14,149 nucleotides of DNA from positions 1-14,149 of the forward strand of contig JAAAIG010000942.1 of assembly GCA_015852425.1 (NCBI GenBank), written 5' to 3'. Below the pieces are notes generated by a model. The model saw only the letters and a program-made list of their open reading frames with translations, made no database searches and was not told the DNA's origin. Positions 1 to 7,215 of this stretch are shown here, in pieces. The translations under genes were made by a program, and so were the position numbers. Origin of the DNA: Gryganskiella cystojenkinii. Taxonomy: Eukaryota; Mortierellomycota; Mortierellomycetes; Mortierellales; Mortierellaceae. Positions within the stretch are counted from its first letter, which is position 1; each line of letters opens with the position of its first letter.

Positions 1-1768
1 TCGGCAGAGACCCCATTAAACCCACTGACCTTGGCCGACACCTGCTTATATATCAGTCAATTCTTGGACCCACCCTCTCTCTTGACCTGCCTCCGTGTCA
101 GCAAGACATGGTACCACCTCTTCCTGTCCTTGAGGTGGGCCACTGCCGAGGTCTACCTTATTGACTACTCGGAGAATGTCGCCAAAAAACAATCCTCTCT
201 CCTTCGTCATCACCGCTACATGAACATAACACCTATAGCCAATGTCACTTATGCTCAACTCGAGAAAAACTCGACCTTGATTCGACATCTCAAAGTGAAT
301 ATGGCTTATGGTCTGTGTGAAATCCTTGGCTGCGGTTCTGAATGTTCTCTCTCTGACGGCCACCAATCTGGAACTCAGCCACATCTCCAAGACCCCTTAC
401 CTGGCGACCTTATTCATCCCAAGGGTCAGGAACGAGCCCTACAAAAACTCTCTCGGCCCCTCGTCTTTCTAACTTGATATCGTTGGATCTCGGCCCAGGC
501 ACGGAAGTCGACGAATATCGTGAGGTCATCCCCGCAATAGTCCAGAGACATCGATATACTCTACAGAACCTCTGTACTGTCGCCTAGACCGACAGGGACT
601 TTCTTGAGGCCGCTCAGGCATGTTCCTGCATGGAAGAGTTGCATCTGAAGAGACTGGGACTCGATGCGGTTGAGTACTGGATGGGTCTGTACGACACCCT
701 TTGGTTTCGTCTTCGAATCCTGTCCGTCGACATGATGTTCTTGCCCCCGTCCAATGAAGACCTAGCTCCAGAAATGGCTTTGCTCAAGGATGATGTTTTT
801 CAAGAATTGACTATCAGTCGGTTCAAGAACGCGCAAGAGACTCGGATCCAGAACCTACGTTTCAACAACTATGGTGGCGTCGAACCCATGCTCAGGATCC
901 AGCAATCGATGATCCTGAAGAGTCCACAGCTGGTTCGTCTGCAATGGACTTTTGATTGTTGTCACCCGCGACGGAGAACAGTTCTGGATCTCATGATCGA
1001 GAATCTGCAAGTAGGTCAGAGTTTTCAACAACTCGAGTCGCTCAAACTCTCGCTCGTGGACGTTTCTAGAGCAGATTTGACGGCCTTGTTCGAGTCGACA
1101 CCGGTCCTGCGAGAATTTGATCTGGACAAGACCAAGTTTGATCGTGCCTCTTGGGGAGCTTTTCGGGACCAGATCCTCTCGTTGCCGAGAGCGAGGACAC
1201 TCACATCTTTGAATTTTCAGCTCTGTAAAGGTGTCACGGGTGCGAGGATTCAGGATCTGCTGTGCACGATGGATGGTCTAGAGGTCTTCAAAGCTGGAGA
1301 TATCATGTATAAGAACTTCACCAACGATGATCGACCCTGGATCTGTCTCGGTCTCAAAACGCTTTGCTTACTCTTTAGGTCCGACTGGGATCTAGAATTT
1401 CTCGAACAACAGCACAAGTTTTTGGATCGAGTCGCAACCCTGATTTAATTTCGGTCCTGAATTCTGGGACGAGTCCCCGGATTTACAGGGAGAAGACGGG
1501 AACGGTCTAAGTGGAGACGAGCTATTCCTCTGTTTGGACCTTGAAATAGGGTTGGATCGACTGGCGAGCCTCAAGCGACTGCGGAGGATCTCTGGGCCGG
1601 TGATGGCCATGGAAGACGTTGTCTGGCACCAAAAAGAGGCCGAGTGCGTTAAAGAATTGGCCCAGACTGCAGGATATGCAAGCTGCCCGGGTCACTCAAG
1701 AGGCTTACGAACTGTTTGTCGGTGCGGGTGTAGGACTTCGTCGGGATTTTGCAGATCTGCATGCGTAG
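1..1768 (+). pseudogene. F-box/LRR protein pseudogene, 5' end cut off by window edge
   Basis: The reading frame is open from base 1 with no ATG, so the start lies outside. Bases 1 to about 335 (frame 1) encode an F-box-like stretch with the signature LTCLRVSKTWYHLFLSLRW. Similarity to the intact gene downstream then continues through several frames: frame 2 from about 332, frame 3 from about 456 with an in-frame TAG at 585-587, the long open stretch ending at TAA 1446-1448, frame 1 over about 1444-1670 (LDRLASLKRLRRISGP against LDRLAGLKRLTRLYGP), and frame 2 to TAG 1766-1768. Shared blocks such as QQSMILKSPQLVRLQW against QQCLILKSPLLVRLYW make it a clear paralogue. At least four frameshifts and one nonsense codon mean no full-length product is expected, though 630-1448 could still give a 272-residue LRR fragment. 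Some shifts might be sequencing errors, but the intact neighbours argue against that. Confidence 0.85.
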
Positions 1769-1959
1769 AATTTTTTTTTTAGCCTGAATAACGTTCAGCT
1801 TGCACCACCACTAAAACCAAATTTTGCGAAAAGAAACTGCGTATTGTTCCGGCGCCTTTTTTCTTCCCATTACTTTTCCATTCCATTCTCCGTTTCTTGT
1901 CATTTCACATTTGCCTCTTCTTCTCTTTTAGTCTCTTTACCCGGACCAACAAAGTCGCC
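1769..1959 (+). promoter_or_regulatory. Probable promoter and 5' leader of the F-box gene
   Basis: This gap between the pseudogene stop and the chosen ATG contains a T run (about 1771-1780) and a long pyrimidine-rich stretch from about 1855 to 1945 made of C and T runs. Pyrimidine-rich tracts of this kind are typical just upstream of transcription starts in fungal genes. No clear TATA box is present. The placement is inferred from composition and position only. Confidence 0.5.
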
Positions 1960-3813
1960 ATGAAGAAAAGTCAGCTGTCATCAAAAGACTCTCCCATTCC
2001 ACAAACTCTTCAGAGTCCATTGTTTCTCGTAGACACGCTCTTATGCATCGGTCATTTCTTGGACCAGCCCTCATTGGCTCGAAGTCTTCGAGTTTGCCGA
2101 TCATGGCATCAACTCTTTCTTCCATGCCTCTGGTCCACGGTCGAGGTCCGTCAACTCTTCACCGGTCATCCGAATATCTACTTTGCGAAACCAGACTGCG
2201 CTCAACTCAAACAGCACAGGAGCCTAATTCGATGCCTCGACATCCGCGTCAACCTCGACCTGGTCGAGGTCTTTGGAACCCCGACGAAAAAAGGTCTCTC
2301 CGAACGTCTATCGACCATGACCCGACAGGCCTCCAAGAACCTCTATTACCGTGCCCTCATCAACCTCGATATTTGGTCAGACGAGAAACGTCCAAAGCAA
2401 TATCTTGTCCCACCGAGTCCTCTCTTTCTCCCGAACTTGACCTCTTTGACTATCCACTACTCGTCCAGCTGGGACCAGGACGAACGTGCCACGATCAGGG
2501 CCATGATCCAACGCCATCAGTCCATCTTAAAGACCTTGGTTTGTGAATGGGATATCTGGGATTCACTTTTAGACGTCATTGGAGGTTGTAAGCGCTTGGA
2601 AGAATTACGCATTGGAGCTCTGGGAATGACCGTGGTTAAACAATGGCTAGACTTTCAACTGTCATCTTCATCTTCATCCTCACCACCATCACCATCACCA
2701 TCACCTCTGTGGCTTTGTCAACTTCGAGTTCTCGCGATTTTGCCCTATATATCTCAGAGTTCTAGAGACAAGAGGAAGCTCTCAGGCTATGTGGATAAAA
2801 TGATGCCTCGACTACAGGCCTTAAAAAAGACGACAGCTACGACCAAGATCCAGGATCTTAGTCTTCACGACTGTGGAATCACGAACGACGTGCTCAAGGT
2901 TCAACAGTGCCTGATTCTCAAAAGCCCCCTGTTAGTTCGACTGTATTGGGGGTCGACGCCTTCGACAAGGTTCACAAGCGAACGAGAGCCGCTTGTGAAG
3001 CACTTGATCGAGATCATCCAGGTCCAAGGTCCAGATTTCTTTCGACACCTCAAATCACTTGAGTTGCCAGGCGCTGCGTTCGAGAACGAGGATCTGAAGG
3101 CCTTATTGGCGTCGATGCCACTGCTAAGAAAACTCAATCTCCAATTGACCCAATTCGACCTTTGCTCCTGGAGAGCACTTCAAGAGGAGAGCTCTTTGTT
3201 GTCGCCATCATTTCTTTCAAGACTCCAGTCCTTAAACTTGACACTCTGTTCTAAAGTCACCGGGGCGATGGTCCAGGAGATGCTCTGTTCTATGGAGAAC
3301 CTTGTCGTCTTCAAGGCTCCTTATATCGCTTCAATCGATCTCCTCCGGGACCCTCGACCTTGGGTCTGCCTGAAATTGAGAGAGTTGTACCTCGGCGTCA
3401 TCATTTGGAGACCGCAAGAAAAAGATGCTCGACAGGATGAGGCGCTCGCAATCCTAAATCAGCTTGGACAATTGGTTGAGTTGGATGTCCTGGATCTTCG
3501 AACAGTGCCTGTGAAAACTTCCATGTTGCGGAAACGACTTGGAGAACCGATCGAGCAACTGCTTTCATTGACTCTGGCAGGAGGTCGGCTGGATCGGCTT
3601 GCTGGTCTGAAACGATTGACACGGCTTTATGGACCATCTGTTCTAACAGCGGTTTGGAAGGTACCTGAGGCTCGGTGGCTGTTTGAACACTGGCCGCGAT
3701 TGGAGACCTTTCAGGGGATCTTTGTGAACAGGGAAGCGTTTTTGTTACTCCAGCCTCGTTTTCCAGAACAACTTTTCTCGTGTAACATTATTACCGAAGT
3801 AAAAGAGTGTTGA
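1960..3813 (+). CDS. F-box/leucine-rich repeat protein, intact (left copy)
   Basis: A 617-residue protein starting at the ATG in the context GTCGCCATGAAG, which resembles a good eukaryotic start site; the frame is open 21 codons further upstream but has no ATG there. Residues about 19-63 look like an F-box: a helical hydrophobic segment, then LDQPSLARSLRVCRSWHQLF and a conserved LW. F-boxes bind Skp1 in SCF ubiquitin ligases, and the rest would choose the substrate. Residues about 155-600 hold irregular leucine-rich segments such as LPNLTSLTIHYSSS, LRKLNLQLTQFD and RLQSLNLTLC. A Ser/Pro stretch lies at about 235-249. There is no signal peptide or clear membrane segment, so a cytosolic or nuclear site is likely. 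It lies directly behind a decayed tandem paralogue and runs tail-to-tail into the acetyltransferase gene. Substrate unknown; the F-box call rests on pattern, not a profile search. Confidence 0.82.
   Translation: MKKSQLSSKDSPIPQTLQSPLFLVDTLLCIGHFLDQPSLARSLRVCRSWHQLFLPCLWSTVEVRQLFTGHPNIYFAKPDCAQLKQHRSLIRCLDIRVNLDLVEVFGTPTKKGLSERLSTMTRQASKNLYYRALINLDIWSDEKRPKQYLVPPSPLFLPNLTSLTIHYSSSWDQDERATIRAMIQRHQSILKTLVCEWDIWDSLLDVIGGCKRLEELRIGALGMTVVKQWLDFQLSSSSSSSPPSPSPSPLWLCQLRVLAILPYISQSSRDKRKLSGYVDKMMPRLQALKKTTATTKIQDLSLHDCGITNDVLKVQQCLILKSPLLVRLYWGSTPSTRFTSEREPLVKHLIEIIQVQGPDFFRHLKSLELPGAAFENEDLKALLASMPLLRKLNLQLTQFDLCSWRALQEESSLLSPSFLSRLQSLNLTLCSKVTGAMVQEMLCSMENLVVFKAPYIASIDLLRDPRPWVCLKLRELYLGVIIWRPQEKDARQDEALAILNQLGQLVELDVLDLRTVPVKTSMLRKRLGEPIEQLLSLTLAGGRLDRLAGLKRLTRLYGPSVLTAVWKVPEARWLFEHWPRLETFQGIFVNREAFLLLQPRFPEQLFSCNIITEVKEC
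2662..2705 (+). repeat. TCATCT/CACCAT-type hexamer microsatellite inside the F-box gene (left)
   Basis: About 44 bp of slightly varied TCATCT then ACCATC units encode the Ser/Pro linker at residues about 235-249. Hexamer units keep the reading frame when copy number changes, so length variation would be tolerated. The adjoining leucine-rich segments are not interrupted. Confidence 0.85.
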
Positions 3814-3861
3814 AATGAACAGAATGGATAAAAAGGTGAAAAAGCTTGCTTTTGTTTATTT
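3814..3861. promoter_or_regulatory. Convergent 3' region between F-box and acetyltransferase genes (left)
   Basis: Only 48 bp separate the two stop codons, so the transcripts' 3' ends very likely overlap. It holds an AATAAA poly(A)-type hexamer for the acetyltransferase on the minus strand (3855-3860) and a perfect short inverted repeat AAAAGC-TT-GCTTTT at 3840-3853, which could help termination on either strand. No experimental 3' ends can be inferred. Confidence 0.45.
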
Positions 3862-4392
3862 TTACTGTTGAAGATCAAAGCCCAGCTCGACCTCGCCGTC
3901 CTCATCGTACTCTGAGATCTCTTTCCATCCAAGACTGGTATAAAATTTGTAGGGGGACTCCTTGGCGTCAACGCCCTTTCTGCCCTCGGGTCCGATTGAA
4001 TTCATCTTGATCTGTTTTGCGTCTGGATGTGCGGTTCTGACGTGCTCGATCGCCAACAGCAATGCTTTCCGTCCGAAACCGAGGGATTGGTACTTTTGAT
4101 CAATCATGAACCGCCAGACAGCATACCAATCTTCGATAGGCCAGATCGACAACATGAGGAATCCTACGGGTGTCTCGTCCGCATAGATGGCACGGGCCCA
4201 GGCATCCTCCGAATAGTGAGATTCACAGAGGGATTTCAGGTTCGTCGCCAGGATTTCAGACTGGGCTTCCGAGACAGAGAGTTCAATCACTGCACGCCAG
4301 TTCTCCTTGTTGATCTCGCGCAAGGTCACGGTAGAGTCGCGGGTAGGGGCTGCTGGAGCAGGGGTTGTTGTGGTGTTCTCGACGGCAGTCAT
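3862..4392 (-). CDS. GNAT-family N-acetyltransferase, spermidine acetyltransferase-like (left copy)
   Basis: A 176-residue protein, the usual length for a single-domain GNAT enzyme, expected to transfer acetyl from acetyl-CoA to an amine. After a Thr/Ala/Pro-rich N-terminal tail (residues 1-20) comes the fold: TVTLREINKENWRAVIEL (21-38), then IYADETPVGFLM (69-80) as the central strands, motif A at about 93-119 with the pyrophosphate-loop signature QSLGFG (102-107), and the C-terminal PYKFYTSLGWKEISE (147-161) of motif B. The NWRAVIELSVSEAQ opening and the RFMIDQKYQSLGFGRKAL block resemble BltD/PaiA-type polyamine acetyltransferases, so spermidine or a similar polyamine is the favoured substrate; this is inference. 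The ATG at 4392 is preferred over an in-frame upstream ATG at 4623 because a TATA box lies between them and the extra 77 residues are low-complexity Lys/Pro. Confidence 0.88.
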   Translation of the reverse strand: MTAVENTTTTPAPAAPTRDSTVTLREINKENWRAVIELSVSEAQSEILATNLKSLCESHYSEDAWARAIYADETPVGFLMLSIWPIEDWYAVWRFMIDQKYQSLGFGRKALLLAIEHVRTAHPDAKQIKMNSIGPEGRKGVDAKESPYKFYTSLGWKEISEYDEDGEVELGFDLQQ

Positions 4393-4493
4393 TGGGTGCT
4401 GAGTTTTCTGTTCTTTGTTTGGTGATGGTGGCGGTGGTGAGGTATTTCGAAGGTATCTGGGAGGTTGACGGATCCATTTTTTGTTTGCCGGGG

Positions 4494-4500
4494 TTTTATA
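4494..4500 (-). promoter_or_regulatory. TATA box of the acetyltransferase gene (left)
   Basis: TATAAAA on the minus strand lies about 100 bp before the chosen ATG, preceded on that strand by an uninterrupted run of 12 A (4501-4512). A dA tract beside a TATA element is a common layout for fungal promoters, the tract disfavouring nucleosomes. It supports transcription starting downstream of the alternative upstream ATG. Confidence 0.6.
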
Positions 4501-4994
4501 TTTTTTTTTTTTGGCCCACCAAACCGCAGCCAAAAAACTCAAAAATTTGGACAGACGCCGCATTTTCTTGTTCTTGCTTCCAGCAGTGCTTTTTGTTTTC
4601 TCCAATTGCTCCATTTCCCTCACGAAGCATGGGCTCTTCTTCCTTTTTTTTGCTGTCGGTGATGATGTTATTGGCGCCGCTGCTGCTGCTCTCGAATCCG
4701 GTCAACCTTACTCTCTACAGTAGTCTTCACAGGGTCCAAAGGACGCCGCTCAAAAACTTGTACAAGTACCGCTGAAAAAGTCATGATGGACATTTATTAA
4801 AAAAGGGGCGTACAAAAGAAAATCCTGTGCTCCTTCCGTGTAAATTTATGTCCTGCTGAATGGAAATGAAAAGAAAAGTGAAATGTGAAAAGAGAGAACC
4901 GTCACCTATTTTCCTTTCTTCTCCCCCTTTGCTTCCCTGGTCGACCTGGTGCAATTATAGTCCAACGAAAACGACTCCACCTTCCACCCGAGAA

Positions 4995-5014
4995 AGAGAG
5001 AGAGAGAGAGAGAG
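4995..5014 (+). repeat. (AG)n microsatellite (left)
   Basis: About ten uninterrupted AG units, flanked by AGAA and GGGG. It sits in noncoding DNA roughly 600 bp upstream of the acetyltransferase ATG. Polypurine tracts like this mutate quickly and can act as GAGA-type promoter elements; no function is shown. Confidence 0.85.
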
Positions 5015-5146
5015 GGGCAAACAACAAGGTGAAATAAACCGGGTTTATGGGTTCATCTCAGGACCAGCCCTTTTTGTTTTCTTGCTACGTTACCACGCAA
5101 GGTTCCAGCCGTCCAGGTAGCAAATGCCTGTGCATTCGTCCTGTAA

Positions 5147-6250
5147 TCAAAAGCGGAGGCAATTTTTTACAGACTGAGGTGAAGGGGAGGAGGTTGTTTT
5201 TTCAATTATACGAACTGCATCAGCAGGTGAGTCACGTGTATAGTAATCAAGGGAGGGTACTGGTACCCTGAATCTTGTTCCGACATGTAATCTCCTCCTG
5301 AACTCGAGCAGCAAGCTGGAGGCACTGACTACAGCAGACCTCATCTTGACGCCAAAATCATATTTTCGGACAGGGATGACGAAGAGGTCAAATTTGCTCG
5401 AGACGGAAGCCCCATGATAATCAAGTCGCAACAGTTTCGCTTCATCCTTGAAGGACGCACAACCATACACAGCTAAACCATGGTGTGAGACATTGATGTT
5501 GCTGATGACGCGAGCTTGACTTATCTAACAGTCCCGGATGGCTCGTACCAGCTTAAACTCATCTTGACGTCTCTTCTTCATCTCAGGGTTGTGCAATTGT
5601 GCCACCTCAACCAAAAGCAGCTGCTGATTGTTATAAGTAGCCACTGCATCCGCAAACTGTCCTGGCTCCTTGGTTTCTAAAAGTAGGCTTTTTTTCTTGG
5701 TTCTTTCTCTCGTCCGTGGCCTTGATAAAAACTTCCAGATATCTGGACTCCACGTCATACATTGTCAGAGGGGTCTGCAAGAACACCCAAGTCAGACTTT
5801 GCAAACCCTTCGCGCTCATCGATATCCTCATGAACTTCGCCAGGTCATCTAGGTCATCCTCGTACGAGTCATATCCATCATCGTTGACAAACAGAACGCC
5901 AACAGCATCATCGTTAATGACGGTGTCGATCCTCGTCGGCCCAAGATCAGAATCGGCCTGAACAGCACCAATCTTGATACTTTTGATCTTGTCATTGGCC
6001 TCTCGGAGCTTGTCGGTTTTCGCTCCGGAATTTGAACAGTGGCAACTGTATTATATAGGGAAAACAAAATGAGGTTACTAACCTACAAAAGAAAAATGGC
6101 CATGATTACATTACGTTGTTTAACTTACTAGGCCATGACAATCGTAAACAGGTACGCTGCTACAGGATCCTTCATACTTTCTGAACGAACCGCCTCCGAA
6201 ACTTTGTCGTAGTTATTGGATCGAATGACACGGTCTAATATCGTTGTCAT
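5147..6250 (-). pseudogene. Unrecognised intron-containing gene, probably broken (left copy)
   Basis: I do not recognise the family. On the minus strand the model starts at ATG 6248-6250 (frame open a further 22 codons upstream), has a first exon ending in PVAAYLFTIVMAY, an 83-nt intron (6046-6128) and a second exon with an acidic segment (VNDDGYDSYEDDLDDL) and several regular hydrophobic stretches (GLQSLTWVFLQTPLTMYDV). At the A7 run (5689-5695) the convincing coding signal jumps frame and continues as SLLLETKEPGQFADAVATYN up to TAG 5525-5527. The same frame then stays open for about 125 further codons (HHGLAVYGCASFKDEAKLLR). One frameshift and one stop are the simplest reading; an unrecognised intron is possible. 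The sense is the same as the acetyltransferase, which lies about 750 bp downstream. Confidence 0.5.
6046..6128 (-). other. Predicted 83-nt GT-AG intron (left copy)
   Basis: On the minus strand the donor is GTAAGT directly after a TA that would otherwise complete a TAG stop (ATG GCC TA|G), and the acceptor is ATACAG. Removing it joins ATGGCCTA to TTGCCACTG and carries the frame into the next long coding block. A nearer TTTGTAG acceptor would give an immediate stop, so it is disfavoured. Confidence 0.6.
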
Positions 6251-6325
6251 CAAGTCTGCCGATTCTGGAGCAATGACTTGAAATCGGCGCTGTTGTTCAA
6301 GACCATGAACCTTTGCTCAGGAGCG

Positions 6326-6989
6326 ATGGTCCCCAACGAGTCCTGGGTCCGATATGGAGACCACATCAAGGCCTTGGATATCCCCCTCACCTCATCCTAC
6401 CTGCCCTAACTGTACCGCGCCGCGCCTACTGTCAAGTACCTCGGATTGAATCTCCATCCACAAAACTACGGGTCACCACCTCCACCTGCTCGAGTTGAGG
6501 GAGCTGCTCAAGTCCATGCCCCGAGTCCGTGACCTCTCCTTCCATGCGATTTGTGGGCCAACAGTGAGGGACCCCTTCACCGAATTCGAGTGCACACACC
6601 CTTGCTCCAGCAGTTGCATCTTTCGGACGCCAATATTGGCTTGCCGGATGTCCACCGACTGTTGTGGGATCTTCACCGCCTCCAAGTCGCTCAAAGGCTG
6701 TATTATTGGTGGATGTGGTCGTCAGAGCGTTGTCACCTCATCAGTCAAAATTTTCGACCTCAAGAACAATATCGGTCTGTCATCGTTATCAGATATCCAG
6801 GAATGTCTCCAACTCGAAGATCTGTTGGTGAGCGTCCCTGGTTCTCTCAAGTTCGAGGTCACTGGTCTCCAGAGCGTCCCCGAGCTCAACTCGATTACCA
6901 CTACTGGACTGCCGTTGACGAATACGGAGATGGATAAGAGTGCATTCATAACGAAAGCCAACAAGCGAGGAAAAGAGTCTCACATCTGA
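6326..6989 (+). pseudogene. F-box/LRR relic, truncated at the spacer (left copy)
   Basis: The recognisable order is an N-terminal part in frame 2 (MVPNESWVRYGDHIKALDIP, stopped by TAA at about 6408), then LHLLELRELLKSMPRVRDLS in frame 3, an LRR-like block in frame 2 (LLQQLHLSDANIGL, from about 6600), then frame 3 again (SVKIFDLKNNIGLSSLSDIQ) to 6901. Two shifts and a stop mean it is decayed. The text upstream of 6326, reading CHQVCRFWSNDLKSALLFKT, resembles an F-box C-terminal end but overlaps the opposing gene. In this copy a missing base after 6910 and the arm break at 6933 swap the tail for about 26 unrelated residues ending at TGA 6987-6989, a chance fusion. It is not a close paralogue of the outer F-box genes. 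Confidence 0.6.
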
Positions 6990-7215
6990 CTCTCCCATAA
7001 TAAGCTTCGATCACGATATCAGCTCTGGTATGTGCTGGTGGATGCTGACGCACGAGTTGCGACTCTCCATATCGACACCTTGAAAATCGATGCTCGTCAA
7101 AGATCGGAAATGGGGTATGAGCATCATGATCCAATCCTCCCATGACCAACAGACAGACGGCTCAACAGACGGCTCAACAGACGGCTCAACCGAGAATCTC
7201 CAGAGAGGATCTGGC
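6934..7215. other. Unique 282-bp spacer at the palindrome centre
   Basis: This is the only single-copy sequence in the window. On the minus strand it carries the last 68 or so codons of the right-arm F-box/LRR relic, stopping at TGA 7011-7013, followed by about 77 bp with no recognisable content before the left arm begins. It includes three copies of a 12-bp unit at 7153-7188. I see no sequencing hairpin-adapter sequence in it, which makes the simplest long-read fold-back artefact less likely but does not exclude other assembly errors. Confidence 0.93.

Larger units (their letters stand above)
4393..5146. other. Noncoding region upstream of the acetyltransferase (left)
   Basis: About 750 bp between the acetyltransferase start and the 3' end of the next gene on the same strand. 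It contains the TATA box and A12 tract, several A/T homopolymers, an (AG)n run at 4995-5014, and ATAAACCGGGTTTAT at about 5035-5049, a 15-base near-palindrome. The short open frames in it are low-complexity Phe/Lys/Ser-rich and overlap on both strands, so I see no gene here. Confidence 0.6.
1..6933 (+). repeat. Left arm of a near-perfect giant inverted repeat
   Basis: This arm is the reverse complement of 7216-14149. Every reading frame in it has a mirror copy at 14150 minus its coordinates with the same translation, and direct reading of the two ends and of about 6060-6300 agrees base for base. Differences seen are C6644 against T (7506 on the other strand), T6902 against C (7248), one base missing after 6910 (the extra A is 7239), and A6921 against G (7228). 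Matching stops at 6933, where the inner edge reads GGAGATGG in both arms. No transposase, integrase or target-site duplication is visible, so it does not look like the terminal repeat of a mobile element. The outer limit is set by the window, not by loss of similarity. Confidence 0.97.

Noticed and set aside
1897..1959. Upstream start of the F-box protein, 21 codons longer
   Set aside because: The frame there opens with TTG and lies in the pyrimidine-rich leader; the first ATG with good context is 1960.
4393..4623. In-frame N-terminal extension of the acetyltransferase from an upstream ATG (77 residues, Lys/Pro-rich)
   Set aside because: It spans the TATA box and A12 tract, is low-complexity and lies outside the GNAT fold; the ATG at 4392 gives a normal-length enzyme.
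4860..5120. Open frame across the (AG)n tract
   Set aside because: Repetitive Arg-Glu coding from a dinucleotide run, no domain pattern, and the opposite strand is equally open.
5255..5268. GGGTAC-TG-GTACCC hairpin and a nearby CACGTG (5233-5238) as regulatory sites
   Set aside because: Short motifs expected by chance and located in the 3' part of a putative coding frame; no support for function.
6551..6937. Single 128-residue protein in frame 2 of the inner relic
   Set aside because: Only its LRR-like middle is credible; the rest is a shadow of the better block in frame 3, so I treated both as parts of one decayed gene.
6934..7215. Long-read hairpin adapter left at the centre
   Set aside because: The spacer is ordinary sequence continuing a gene frame from the right arm, and no adapter-like sequence is visible; other assembly artefacts remain possible.
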